A model generated the notes under the pieces. That model worked only from the letters and a program-made list of their open reading frames with translations. It did not search any database and was not told the origin of the DNA. From NCBI RefSeq assembly GCF_002029235.1, contig NZ_MZGV01000011.1, forward strand, positions 44,425 to 108,424: a DNA stretch of 64,000 nucleotides, in the 5' to 3' direction. Within the stretch, counting starts at the first letter, position 1; every line of letters begins with the position of its first letter. Positions 25,175-35,071 of the stretch are shown in pieces. The translations under genes and the position numbers were made by a program. The stretch is from Clostridium oryzae (GTDB lineage Bacteria; Bacillota; Clostridia; Clostridiales; Clostridiaceae).

Positions 25175-27982
25175 CTACTTCTTCTTTATATTTTTCAGCA
25201 GCTCAGAAGTATCTAACATATTACTACTCTTAGCTTGATTTTCTTGATAGCTATTCTCACCATCGTTTCTGCCTTTTACCTTTTCCGGCTTCACTCTATC
25301 TATGCTATCATAAGTATCAACTTTTCTATCACTAGTAACACCTGCTAGATCACTAGCTGTACTTATGCTAATACTTGCTATAGTCTGCTTCAAAGGTCTC
25401 TTAATAGGACTTAACGATTTCATTTTCTGTCTGAATTTATCTATATTTATATTAAGCCTCCTAACAGCCACATCAAGCATAAATATCAAAATTGCCAAAG
25501 CTAATAGCTTCTGCGACAAATCAACTTCTCCGCTTTTTCTTATAATATCATTAGTAAACACTTGTTTAGGGTGCTTTATGATTTTTCCATTTGATGCCCT
25601 CACAAGCTTTATAAACTTACTGCCGTTTTGTCCCATTTTATATTCAGGAGAATACTGCAAAGCATATCCCGTATTTACACTGCTGATAACCCTGCCGTTT
25701 TTAGTCTGTCTTCCATTTATCATATATACTCCTGTTTTACTCAGCTTTATAGCTGCTGAATATTTACCTGGTGAAGTTTCATAGAGTTTTATACTTCTGC
25801 TTTTACCTGAAGGATCGATTATGGCAGCTTTTGTAGCTACGCTGCTTCCGTTTTTCTTATCAGTAAAACTGATTTTAGCCTGCTGTCCTTGTCTATTAAC
25901 TTCCATTGAAGCTGAAGAAGAATTATAATTTTTTACTGTATAATTTATTATGTTTTGCCACAGCCTTAAATTCTTATCCCATCCAACATAATTTGCATTC
26001 CATTTTCCAGACACATCTGAATTCCAAGCTACTGTCCTTCCTAATCCACACTGCCACAAACTTAATATGGGATCGTCCCTATCGCTTTTAAGTACAACCG
26101 TAGCAGTCTCCTTTGGCGATGCTCCAATATAGCCTAAAAGTTGCGGCAAACCACCTTCTGCCGCTCCCGAAAGCACACTATGACTATTTTCTACTACAGG
26201 CGTAAATTTTCTATTATTCAGATATACCTTCGCAGCCATATATGTTTCCTTTGTAAATATTCTAGGTATATTAGTATATTCATTTGTTATATAGCACCTT
26301 CCTTCACACTTTGAAGCTATACTTTTTAGTAATTTAGCGTCCGCATCTTGACCTACCGCTACAGTAGAAACTGTTATCTTGTTTTTATTCATTTTATTCA
26401 AAAGTTCATCATAACCGGAATTCTCAGCCTCACCATCTGTAAGTAGTATTACATGCTTAATTTTAGCATTGCTGTGTTTCAATGAGTTATAAGCTGCTGA
26501 GAGAGATGGAAGTATGCTGGTGCCTCCATCTGCTCTTATTGTACCTATATCATTTATAGATTTTTTTACATTATTAATAACTTTATTTTTCACTACCCAG
26601 CTGTATCCCTCATCAAAAGCAATAACACCAAGTTCATCCTTACCAGCTCGTAACGACTTTAATGACTCTGCTGCAGCTTGTTTAGCCATAGCTACCTTGC
26701 TTATGCCAGCTTCGCTTTCAGTCATACTACCCGATTTGTCTATTACTAATACCATATCCATCTTAGGGATTTCTTTTTTGCCTTTCATATCCATATACAC
26801 AGGAAGAAGCTTTTCAAGAGACGTACCTTTATACCCTCCCAAAGCAAAAGAGTTATCTCCGCCAGTAGCTATAAAGCCACCTCCAAAATCTTTAACATAA
26901 CTCTCAATTGAATTCATAAAGCCTTTGCTAAGATCATCAACTGCCACATTGCAAGTTATTATTGTTTTATAATTTGTCATTTCTTGTACAGTAGATGGTG
27001 CACCAGCCGCATTTACAAGCTTATATTTTGCTGAAGAAGCCTTTAACATCCTCGCTAATTCATCTGCTTCTCTTTTTTTCCCTTCAATCAAAAGTATTTG
27101 CGGTTTTGCTTTTATCTGTGTAAAGGCGGATGCTTCATCATTTAATGCCTGGCTGTCTCGCTCTGGTTTCAGCACAACTCTGTAAAACTTTAGTCCACCG
27201 CTCTTTGCTTTATCCTTAAAAATGAATTTATTGACTCCGTTCTGAAGCCGTACAGCTTGTTCGCTGCTTTTCTGACGCCCGCTGTATAATATTAATTTTG
27301 CATTTTGAGCTATGGAGCTATTAACTGTAACCTCAATATCAAATTCTTGTCCTAAAGTTAAATTTTCAGGCACTTTCAAGTTATCTACTTCAGCGTCATA
27401 TACTTCTCTTTGCTTATCAATTTTATAAAATTTAAATTCAATACCCTGGCTCATTAACGACGGTATAATCTTTTTTGCGGCTCCCAAATTTTCACAACCA
27501 TCTGATAATATCACCAGCCGCTTATTGGTATCTTCAGGAAACATAGCTGCAGCTGATGAGATAGCATTTTCAATATTGGTGTAATTACTGTTGATAGCTC
27601 CCTCTATTTTTGTAAACTTCAGCTTCTTATTTATAAAAGCTTCTACCTGAGAGTTTTGTCCAAAAGAAATAACACCTACGTTATCTTTGTTTTTTTTCAG
27701 CTTTACAGCACTATTTATAAATTTCTCCATACTCTCTCTGTATTTAGCCGTTGAATCAGAAGCATCTATAAGGAAGATCGTAGTTACACTATTCATCCTC
27801 CAATAAAATGTGGTACCGCATAAACTCATTACTAAAAATATGATTACAAAGCATCTTAATGCAATTATTATCCTTTTTTTATTTTTACTAAATCTATTTA
27901 AACTTCTGGCTATATAAACTACAATTGCTATAAACACCGGAATTAACATCAAAAAATAAGGTGCTGTAAAGTTTATTCGCAA
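25175..27982 (-). CDS. Membrane protein with two von Willebrand factor A domains and a GATase-like domain
   Basis: 935 residues from a TTG start with an ideal GGGGAGG site. Two N-terminal membrane spans (about 8-25 and 38-56) are followed by a VWA domain with a partial MIDAS, FLIDASDSTAKY. Then come an Ig-like segment, a class I glutamine-amidotransferase-like fold (QILLIEGKKREAD, GGFIATGGDNSFALGGYKGT) without a catalytic Cys, and a second VWA domain with full MIDAS VLVIDKSGSMTES. A last span (about 790-810) and a polar tail end the protein. It is the final gene of the MoxR/DUF58/VWA module. The likely role is a metal-dependent adhesion platform in a membrane complex; the target is unknown. 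Confidence 0.82.
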   Translation of the reverse strand: MRINFTAPYFLMLIPVFIAIVVYIARSLNRFSKNKKRIIIALRCFVIIFLVMSLCGTTFYWRMNSVTTIFLIDASDSTAKYRESMEKFINSAVKLKKNKDNVGVISFGQNSQVEAFINKKLKFTKIEGAINSNYTNIENAISSAAAMFPEDTNKRLVILSDGCENLGAAKKIIPSLMSQGIEFKFYKIDKQREVYDAEVDNLKVPENLTLGQEFDIEVTVNSSIAQNAKLILYSGRQKSSEQAVRLQNGVNKFIFKDKAKSGGLKFYRVVLKPERDSQALNDEASAFTQIKAKPQILLIEGKKREADELARMLKASSAKYKLVNAAGAPSTVQEMTNYKTIITCNVAVDDLSKGFMNSIESYVKDFGGGFIATGGDNSFALGGYKGTSLEKLLPVYMDMKGKKEIPKMDMVLVIDKSGSMTESEAGISKVAMAKQAAAESLKSLRAGKDELGVIAFDEGYSWVVKNKVINNVKKSINDIGTIRADGGTSILPSLSAAYNSLKHSNAKIKHVILLTDGEAENSGYDELLNKMNKNKITVSTVAVGQDADAKLLKSIASKCEGRCYITNEYTNIPRIFTKETYMAAKVYLNNRKFTPVVENSHSVLSGAAEGGLPQLLGYIGASPKETATVVLKSDRDDPILSLWQCGLGRTVAWNSDVSGKWNANYVGWDKNLRLWQNIINYTVKNYNSSSASMEVNRQGQQAKISFTDKKNGSSVATKAAIIDPSGKSRSIKLYETSPGKYSAAIKLSKTGVYMINGRQTKNGRVISSVNTGYALQYSPEYKMGQNGSKFIKLVRASNGKIIKHPKQVFTNDIIRKSGEVDLSQKLLALAILIFMLDVAVRRLNINIDKFRQKMKSLSPIKRPLKQTIASISISTASDLAGVTSDRKVDTYDSIDRVKPEKVKGRNDGENSYQENQAKSSNMLDTSELLKNIKKK

Positions 27983-28002
27983 AATACTGTCCTCCCCTCT
28001 CT

Positions 28003-29793
28003 TTATGACCTCTTATACACAAACCACTCAACCATAATGAGTAATAATACAGCATAAATTAAATAATTTCTAAGATTTAATCCAACACCATTAACCTTCT
28101 GAACCTTTTCAATATTATCTTTACTTTGTCCTACTGCTAGACTACTTTCAGATGTAGGAAAATTCACTGCTGCTAGTCTGCTTATGTTTTTGCCAGAAGC
28201 TGACTGTATTATTTTATAGATACCTGGTTTATTGGTACTTCTATAGTTCTCCTCAGCATATTTCACATTGATTCTATGTGTTTTATTTCCCGGATCCACC
28301 ACTGTGATGTGCTCAGCATCAGATTTTGGATAGAGCTTTATATCATCTCCACAAGAATACTGCTTAGCTCCTTCACTCTCCACCTTTACCATATCATTGA
28401 TAACATTATTTATAAATATTGGAAAATTAGTAGTAAGAGGCATATTTGTGTTATGAAAATCAAACCCCAGCACCATTATCTTTTTTCCTTTATACTCACC
28501 TTCAAAACCAGCTTCCTCACCATGAATTTTAAATAAAGTATTAGCCCAATAAGGTGTTTTTACAGCTTTGAATTTAGATACAGCTATATCCGTTTTATCC
28601 ATATATCTTGTCAGCCTATTGCTGCTGATAATAGCATTCCCACCTTTATATTCAGTACTTACATTAAATAAGCCCACACTTTTAGAAGGATTCACTATTA
28701 TTATGTTTCCCTCTTCAGGCAATTTTCTAGGAAACTGATTGTCAAATATATATAAATCATATTTGCCTTTTACAGCTCCACTATTTGCTGTTTTATATAA
28801 GTCCACGTTTTTAATAGAATTTATAGCCTTTTCTATAAACATATTTCCACTGGTATTAAGTAGTATCTTAGGTGTATCAGACTGCCTTATGACAGTGTAT
28901 ATCCTGTTGTCCTGCTCCAGACCATCCGCTTTTTCTAATTGTGCATATATGTACTTGCTGCCTCCAGGTAGTTTTGAAAAATATACGGTCTTAAGTTGAT
29001 TAGCTCTAAGCTTTACATCCTTTAATCCTATAGCCTTATGTTCTCCATATATACATATCTCCTGATTGACTTCCCTGCTGTTGTGATTCTTCACTCTTAC
29101 CATCACATCAAGCTTATCGTTATCCATAGAATATGAAATATAATCAAGGCTTACATTGCTTACATTTAAACCGATATTTATTGCTTGAGCATTTAAATCT
29201 TTTAAATCCACATTCCTATCACTAAAATATATTACTTTATATTCTTTTAACTGATAAGCTATAGAATTCACCAAAGAATAGCTGGTATTTATATTTCCTT
29301 TGCTGTTTTCACATCTTATGGCTTTGATGGTATCAAGTATCTGCTGTCTGCTCTGTGAATTATTTATAAGCACTTTCGTGTTTTTTCCTGCTGTTATCAA
29401 AGTTACTTTGCTATTTCCAGCCAAATTTCGCACCATATCTTCAGCTCTCTTTTTTGCTTCTTCAATTCTCGTTGAATTATCCATAGAAGCACTCATGCTC
29501 CCCGATGTGTCAATAACTATGATTATATTCTGATAACTATTGTTACTATACGGAATAAATGGCTGACATAATGCCAAAATTAGAAATAGTAATATTAAAA
29601 GCTGAATAAAAAACAGCATATTTTTTCTCAGCTTTTGAAATGGCGTTGAGGCTTCAGCATCCTTTACTGCTTGCCTCCATAAATATAGACTTGATACCTC
29701 TTTTTCCTGAAATCGCTGCTTCAATATATAAAGCAATACAAGTAATGGTACTAAAAGCAGAAACCACAGTGCATTGAGATATAGCAATCTCAT
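28003..29793 (-). CDS. BatA-like von Willebrand factor A membrane protein
   Basis: 596 residues. The N-terminus has the BatA pattern: span one in LWFLLLVPLLVLLYIL, the motif RQAVKDAEASTPFQKLRKN, and span two in FFIQLLILLFLILALCQPF. A VWA domain with MIDAS IIVIDTSGSMSASMDNSTR follows. The middle is Ig-like and the C-terminus has one span (LRNYLIYAVLLLIMVEWFV). Its ATG overlaps the DUF58 stop by four bases. In aerotolerance-type operons BatA works with MoxR and DUF58 proteins, and the gene order here is the same. Confidence 0.88.
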   Translation of the reverse strand: MRLLYLNALWFLLLVPLLVLLYILKQRFQEKEVSSLYLWRQAVKDAEASTPFQKLRKNMLFFIQLLILLFLILALCQPFIPYSNNSYQNIIIVIDTSGSMSASMDNSTRIEEAKKRAEDMVRNLAGNSKVTLITAGKNTKVLINNSQSRQQILDTIKAIRCENSKGNINTSYSLVNSIAYQLKEYKVIYFSDRNVDLKDLNAQAINIGLNVSNVSLDYISYSMDNDKLDVMVRVKNHNSREVNQEICIYGEHKAIGLKDVKLRANQLKTVYFSKLPGGSKYIYAQLEKADGLEQDNRIYTVIRQSDTPKILLNTSGNMFIEKAINSIKNVDLYKTANSGAVKGKYDLYIFDNQFPRKLPEEGNIIIVNPSKSVGLFNVSTEYKGGNAIISSNRLTRYMDKTDIAVSKFKAVKTPYWANTLFKIHGEEAGFEGEYKGKKIMVLGFDFHNTNMPLTTNFPIFINNVINDMVKVESEGAKQYSCGDDIKLYPKSDAEHITVVDPGNKTHRINVKYAEENYRSTNKPGIYKIIQSASGKNISRLAAVNFPTSESSLAVGQSKDNIEKVQKVNGVGLNLRNYLIYAVLLLIMVEWFVYKRS

Positions 29794-30662
29794 ATGATTC
29801 CCTCCCTTGAGAGATCTTCAAAAACTATCTTATCCAGTTCTTCATCAGAAGTTACCTGAATAAAGCTGCCTCCGTAACTGCTAAGTTGTTCTTTTATGCT
29901 GCTCCTCATTGTTTTCAAATTTTCTTTATACCTGTCTAAGAGCTTAGGTGTAATAATTATATTTATATCCTCCCCTGATTCAATATCTACAAGCCTCACA
30001 GGTCCATTCAGCTCAGGCATAAGCTCTTCTCTACTAAGCACTTGAATAAATATAATATGCTGCTTTTTATAGGCAAGATATTTTATTGCGTTAATTATAG
30101 ATCCACTGGTAAAGAAGTCAGAAATAATTACCGATATACCTCTTCCAGTAAAATTTTTCTTTTTTATAGCTCCTGATAAATTTGTACTGCCTCTATAGTC
30201 TGTTTTCTCAATAAACTGTAATGTCTCTTGAAACCTCCCTTTACCCATATAGGAAGAAGACTGTATTATATTATTGTCGTTAACCTTGTTTATAATCACT
30301 CTGTCCAAATTACTTAATGCACTGTATGTTAAAACCCCTGAAATTCTCATTGCCATAACGGCCTTTTTATTTATACCATAATCCATTGACTTACTACAGT
30401 CGATAAATATATTCAAAAGTGCTTCTCGTTCCTCCATAAAAAGCTTTAAGAATAACTTATTAAACCTACCATAAGCGTTCCAATCCACTCTTCTAAAATC
30501 ATCCCCAGGTGTATATTCCCTGAAATCAGAAAACTCTACCGAATTACCTTTTACGTTGGATTTTCTTCCTCCAGCTGTACCTTGAGTCATTGCCATTCTA
30601 GTCTTTATACTTATATTCTCTAGTTTGCTAAAAAAACTGCTGTCAAATATTTTTTCGTTCAT
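29790..30662 (-). CDS. DUF58 protein
   Basis: 290 residues of the DUF58 family, which is VWA-like. The hallmark EFSDFREYTPGDDFRRVDWN is intact at about residues 43-62, followed by FLKLFMEEREALLNIFIDCS. The family is almost always encoded beside MoxR ATPases and is thought to be their partner or substrate adaptor. It lies 14 bases after the moxR gene and is translationally coupled to the BatA-like gene. It has no membrane span. Confidence 0.9.
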   Translation of the reverse strand: MNEKIFDSSFFSKLENISIKTRMAMTQGTAGGRKSNVKGNSVEFSDFREYTPGDDFRRVDWNAYGRFNKLFLKLFMEEREALLNIFIDCSKSMDYGINKKAVMAMRISGVLTYSALSNLDRVIINKVNDNNIIQSSSYMGKGRFQETLQFIEKTDYRGSTNLSGAIKKKNFTGRGISVIISDFFTSGSIINAIKYLAYKKQHIIFIQVLSREELMPELNGPVRLVDIESGEDINIIITPKLLDRYKENLKTMRSSIKEQLSSYGGSFIQVTSDEELDKIVFEDLSREGII

Positions 30663-30676
30663 ATATCATCACAACC

Positions 30677-31660
30677 CTAAGCATACTGAAACTGACTTGT
30701 AAGAATCTCTTCTATTACATTTTCCGAGGAAACACCATCCGCTACTGCATCAAAATTCATGAAAAATCTATGCCTCAATGCTGGCACTGCTACATATTTT
30801 ATATCATCAAATGCCACATTGTATCTTCCCTCCATAGCAGCTTTCACTTTAGCTGTAGATATTATAGCCTGCGCCGCTCTTGGACTTGCTCCAAATCTTA
30901 CATATTTTTTAGAAAGCTCAGGAGCTTCAGCATAATCGGCATGAGTAGCAAGTACCAATCTTAATGCGTACTCCTCCACAGGTTTAGCTATTGGAATTTG
31001 CTTTAAGAGCTCCCTAATCTTCAGTATCTCTTCGCTGCGCATAACAGTTCTGACTTCTTCACTATTTCCATTAACGGTAATATCAATTATCTCTCTAAGC
31101 TCTTCAAGATCAGGATACGGAATCATAAGCTTGAAAAGAAATCTATCCAATTGTGCCTCAGGTAAAGGATAAGTTCCTTCATTCTCGAGAGGATTCTGCG
31201 TGGCTAAGACCATAAATGGTTCTTGCAGCTTATATGTGCTGCCGCCTACTGTTACAGTATGCTCCTGCATTGCCTCAAGCATAGCTGACTGAGTCTTCGG
31301 CGTAGCACGATTAATCTCATCTGCCAGCACTAAATTAGCAAACACAGGACCTTTATGGAATTCGAAGGCACTGCTGCCTTTTTCATTTTTAGTTATTATA
31401 TTTGTTCCTACCACATCTGCTGGCATCAAATCAGGTGTAAACTGTATTCTGGAAAAGGTAAGGTCCATAGTCTTTGCTATTGTCTTTACCAATTGAGTCT
31501 TTCCTAGTCCTGGTGAACCCTCAAGTAGCACATTCCCACCAGAAAAAATGACTATCAGCACCTGCTTTATTATATCTTTCTGTCCTACTATAACCTTCTC
31601 AATCTCTTTTTCCACATCCGCTATCCTGTTAATAAATCCTTCTATTTCCTTTTCCTCCAT
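30677..31660 (-). CDS. MoxR family AAA+ ATPase
   Basis: 327 residues, the MoxR class of AAA+ chaperone-like ATPases. Walker A is EGSPGLGKTQ, Walker B NLVLADEINRA, and sensor segments are MVLATQNPLENEGTYPLPEA and the following LDRFLFK. GGAGG seven bases before the ATG at 31660 sets the start; a longer frame reaches 31702 and would overlap the next gene. MoxR proteins help to activate or assemble VWA-domain partners, and both kinds of partner follow in this operon. Confidence 0.93.
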   Translation of the reverse strand: MEEKEIEGFINRIADVEKEIEKVIVGQKDIIKQVLIVIFSGGNVLLEGSPGLGKTQLVKTIAKTMDLTFSRIQFTPDLMPADVVGTNIITKNEKGSSAFEFHKGPVFANLVLADEINRATPKTQSAMLEAMQEHTVTVGGSTYKLQEPFMVLATQNPLENEGTYPLPEAQLDRFLFKLMIPYPDLEELREIIDITVNGNSEEVRTVMRSEEILKIRELLKQIPIAKPVEEYALRLVLATHADYAEAPELSKKYVRFGASPRAAQAIISTAKVKAAMEGRYNVAFDDIKYVAVPALRHRFFMNFDAVADGVSSENVIEEILTSQFQYA

Positions 31661-31682
31661 ATGATGACCTCCATACTTTTTG

Positions 31683-33221
31683 TTAATTCGAAAGTGAATC
31701 AAAATATCCTTTTACTATCTCCTTCATACCTGCAGGGATATCAGAATTGTCAAGATTGCCCATAGCTCTCTTCTTATATTTTCCCACTACTTGTTTATAT
31801 GCCTTAAATTCTCCAGCCTGAGTGTTTCCCTTTTCTGTGCTATAAGTATTACTGCTTCCTTTTCCATTTTTGCCTTTTAGCTTTTTATTACTGGTACTTT
31901 TATTAATACTGTTTGGATCGTACACCTTCTCATAATTCCTTTCACCTGCACCGCTGCCTGAAGCTTTATGGGCTATTCCGCCATTGTAAGAACTTGTACC
32001 GCCATTTCTATTACTTGTTCCCCTACCTGCACCTGCGCTTCCTTTTCCCTTTCCACTGCCATTACCTTGTGCTGCACCGCTTCCATTCTGATTTTTAGTT
32101 CCTATGCCTGCACTGCCTTTTCCTTTTGTCTTTCCCACTGATAAGCTATCAAGCAGGGATGCTATTGTATCATTTTCGTTGTCACTATCTATAGCTGCCG
32201 CTAATGCTTCTGAAAAATTGTCTAAACTACTTAAAGCCAGATTATTATTTCCACTGTTTACCGCTTCCGTTGCTTGTAAAAGCTTTTTCTTCAAATTCAT
32301 ATTTTTCAGTTCCTTTGCTGCCTTCATTAACGCTTGTGCTAATTTTTTTCTTTCACTTGCATTCATATTTTTCATTTTCTGCTTAAGCCTATCCAAAGCT
32401 TTTCTCGCCTTGCTACTATCACCACTCCTGATTGCATTACTTAAGTTTTTCAAATTTGAATTGCTTTTAAAGCTATCCGACAAATTTCTCATATCCTTAG
32501 AGAAACTATGCTTCTTTTTCAGCTGCAGTTTATCAGAATAATTCTTAACCAGTTTCCTTGCTGCACTAAGATTTTTCTGCTTCCTCATAGCTTTTCTCAA
32601 AGCCTCCAGCTTCTGCCTCAGTTCTTTTTTATCTTCAAACTTTAACTTTTTATTTTCATTAATTATTTTTTCACTCTTTACTATTTTTTGATTTACCGCA
32701 GCTTTATATTTTTTAAGGTTATGTAATGCTACCGCTTTTCCTCTAAGTGGATTTGGTAAGAATATGGCAACAGAAAAAATCAATAGAACTGCCATCAGTG
32801 TTATCATAATTCTCTTAGAAGGCATAAGCTTTACATTCTTCTTATAATCAATCTCACTCATGCTTTTAAAAGCATCTCTTGCCACAAAATCCTTGTATAT
32901 AGAATCTGATACCTTAATCTCAATAGCAGTAGTAACTTTCTCCTTAAGACCAAATTCATCTACCATCCTAGCGATATTATAAAGGTTAGGAAGCGCTGCT
33001 ACAGTGTAAATCAAAGCTGATGACGAAATAATTAATAAGATTTGTAACGCCTTCACATGAACTTCATATATAGGAATAAATCTAGAGCTAAATTCAAGTG
33101 CTATGCTTAATACACCAGCAACTATAGCTGCTGTTATCAAATTTTTTATAAGGTATTTATTGAAATATCTTAATCTCACTTGCTTTAAAATTTTCTCTAT
33201 ATTGCGATATATTTCTTCCAT
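31683..33221 (-). CDS. Membrane protein with long Lys-rich helical region
   Basis: 512 residues. Three hydrophobic spans lie within the first 160 (about 28-47, 57-78 and 137-155). A charged helical region (about 165-350) rich in Lys, Leu and Asn with coiled-coil character follows. Then comes a Gly/Ser/Asn-rich linker (about 360-440) and a polar tail. I recognise no catalytic motif. Large membrane proteins with a similar helical body occur next to MoxR genes in other bacteria, for example DUF4175-like ones, but identity is not shown here. It lies between the ABC permease and MoxR genes. Confidence 0.75.
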   Translation of the reverse strand: MEEIYRNIEKILKQVRLRYFNKYLIKNLITAAIVAGVLSIALEFSSRFIPIYEVHVKALQILLIISSSALIYTVAALPNLYNIARMVDEFGLKEKVTTAIEIKVSDSIYKDFVARDAFKSMSEIDYKKNVKLMPSKRIMITLMAVLLIFSVAIFLPNPLRGKAVALHNLKKYKAAVNQKIVKSEKIINENKKLKFEDKKELRQKLEALRKAMRKQKNLSAARKLVKNYSDKLQLKKKHSFSKDMRNLSDSFKSNSNLKNLSNAIRSGDSSKARKALDRLKQKMKNMNASERKKLAQALMKAAKELKNMNLKKKLLQATEAVNSGNNNLALSSLDNFSEALAAAIDSDNENDTIASLLDSLSVGKTKGKGSAGIGTKNQNGSGAAQGNGSGKGKGSAGAGRGTSNRNGGTSSYNGGIAHKASGSGAGERNYEKVYDPNSINKSTSNKKLKGKNGKGSSNTYSTEKGNTQAGEFKAYKQVVGKYKKRAMGNLDNSDIPAGMKEIVKGYFDSLSN

Positions 33222-33236
33222 ATATAATACAGCTCC

Positions 33237-34127
33237 CTACTTTCTGCTCTTTAATTGAAATAACCGCGTTCTAGCTGGATTAATCCTCAATGCACTAAGC
33301 CATAAGAGAAGAGCAGAAATAAGCATATCAAGCATGGCATTTATATGCCACAGAAGAATTCCTGTATGTTTTCCGTTAAGGTACAGACCATATATTCTAT
33401 TAGTAACTCCTTCTCCAAGCTGTGCCGACATTAGCGATCCCCATCCAGCTGCAGGACTGAAGTACATAAGCCAATAATTATGCTCATACGGGCCAAACTT
33501 GTTTCCTTGCGGCATAAGCAGTATCCTCACATACGCCATGCTGATTAAAATTGTACCAAAGCATATAAAAAGTATAAATATATATGACATAACCGTAGCC
33601 ACAGTACTTCTTTGAGTGAATGTTGAGAAAAACACACCTATACTTCCCATTAATACAGCTGTAATAATATAATATATGAATAGTTCCATAATTTCTCTAG
33701 CTCCTATGCTTCCATACAAAAATACTATAGAAAATATAGGTAGTGATGATACTATTAACAGTATCATTTGACTTAGAGAAGCAAACAATTTTCCAACTAC
33801 TATGGAACCATGCTTCATTGTAGTTGATAAAAGTATATCCAGCGTTTGCTTTTCTCTCTCACCAGATATACATCCAGCTGTTAGTGCTGGAGCAATAAGG
33901 GCAATAAGCGTACATTGTATTGCGATCATAAACAAATAAACCGTAACTATGCTCTCTTCACTTATCCTCCCTAGACTATCAACTACGCCCATATTCATAA
34001 GTGTAATAACAAGCAGAATCAATACCATATCATAGAAGCATATCAATAGCGGTGCTTTCCAGGTTCTCATCTTAACCTTCATTTCTCGTACAAGCACAGG
34101 ATTTATGCTAAACACCTTTTTATTCAC
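33237..34127 (-). CDS. ABC-2 type permease of the MoxR/VWA module
   Basis: 296 residues with six hydrophobic spans. The N-terminus INPVLVREMKVKMRTWKAP is typical of ABC-2 subunits beside Nat-type ATPases. The loop GCISGEREKQTLDILLSTTM after span two is the usual coupling helix segment. The start is a GTG with AGGAGG seven bases before it. It lies 11 bases after its ATPase gene and 15 before the helical membrane protein gene. Confidence 0.86.
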   Translation of the reverse strand: MNKKVFSINPVLVREMKVKMRTWKAPLLICFYDMVLILLVITLMNMGVVDSLGRISEESIVTVYLFMIAIQCTLIALIAPALTAGCISGEREKQTLDILLSTTMKHGSIVVGKLFASLSQMILLIVSSLPIFSIVFLYGSIGAREIMELFIYYIITAVLMGSIGVFFSTFTQRSTVATVMSYIFILFICFGTILISMAYVRILLMPQGNKFGPYEHNYWLMYFSPAAGWGSLMSAQLGEGVTNRIYGLYLNGKHTGILLWHINAMLDMLISALLLWLSALRINPARTRLFQLKSRK

Positions 34128-34138
34128 GCTAATCCCTC

Positions 34139-35071
34139 CTAAGCCTCTTCATAATTTTCAATAACCTTCATAAATATATCTTCCAAATTATTTTCCACAG
34201 TATCATAAGTTACAACTGGTATATTATTACTAACTAACTTAACAAGCAGTTTATTCATGAAAGTATTGTTTCCCCTAAAATCAACTTCAAGAATCTTATC
34301 AGAAACTATTCTTATCTCATCTATCTCAGGACACTCTTTAACAAGACGCCCAGCCTCATCCATCTTGTCTAGAATCTTAATCCTAACAGTTCTAGAGTGA
34401 TACACCTTCTTCTCTATGTCCTCCACACTACCGCTCAGCGCTATATGTCCCTTTTCTATAATACCTATCATAGTGCATAGTTCAGCTAACTCAGGCAGTA
34501 TGTGTGAACTAATAAGTATAGTTTTTCCCATATTCTTTAACGTTCTTAAGATATCCTTCATCTCCACTCTTGCTCTAGGATCCATACCAGATGCCGGTTC
34601 ATCCAAAACGAGAAGTTCTGGATTATGCACCATACACCTTGCTAAGCAAAGTCTCTGCTTCATTCCTCTTGAAAGGCTATCCACATAAAAATCTCGCTTT
34701 TCACTAAGATTCACCAAGTCCAGCAGGTCATTACACACTTTTTTTCTATCAACCCCATCTATTCCATATATGGAAGCATAAAATTCAAGGTACTCATGCA
34801 CCTTAAGATCATCATATACACCAAAGAAATCCGGCATATACCCTATTTTTCTTTTTAGCTTATTGATATTTTTAGAAACATCTTCTCCATCTATTTCTAC
34901 TTTTCCTGAATTTTGTTTCAAAAGTCCACATATTATTTTCATTGTAGTAGTTTTCCCAGCTCCGTTAGGTCCTACAAAACCGAATATCTCACCTTTCGGA
35001 ATAAATAGGTTCAGGTCACGTACTGCCTGAAATTTACCATAGCTCTTATAAAGATTAGTAACTTTAAGCAT
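34139..35071 (-). CDS. ABC transporter ATP-binding protein of the MoxR/VWA module
   Basis: 310 residues: Walker A GPNGAGKTT, signature LSRGMKQRLC, Walker B LLVLDEPASGMD and switch His in LISSHILPE. Gly-for-Arg in the signature (LSRGM instead of LSGGQ) is common in Nat/gliding-type ATPases. The ATG follows the stop of the 797-residue protein directly (TAAATG), with GGGAGGG upstream. It powers the neighbouring permease. The architecture ATPase, permease, large extracytoplasmic protein resembles the Gld/Nos-type set. Confidence 0.88.
   Translation of the reverse strand: MLKVTNLYKSYGKFQAVRDLNLFIPKGEIFGFVGPNGAGKTTTMKIICGLLKQNSGKVEIDGEDVSKNINKLKRKIGYMPDFFGVYDDLKVHEYLEFYASIYGIDGVDRKKVCNDLLDLVNLSEKRDFYVDSLSRGMKQRLCLARCMVHNPELLVLDEPASGMDPRARVEMKDILRTLKNMGKTILISSHILPELAELCTMIGIIEKGHIALSGSVEDIEKKVYHSRTVRIKILDKMDEAGRLVKECPEIDEIRIVSDKILEVDFRGNNTFMNKLLVKLVSNNIPVVTYDTVENNLEDIFMKVIENYEEA

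Noticed and set aside
24998..25175. A second cobalamin riboswitch before cobC
   Set aside because: None of the B12-box or GCCCCCGC-type conserved blocks is present.
32104..32541. A 145-codon Phe/Leu-rich frame opposite the 512-residue membrane protein
   Set aside because: The apparent hydrophobic protein is the complement of Lys/Asn-rich helical coding sequence.
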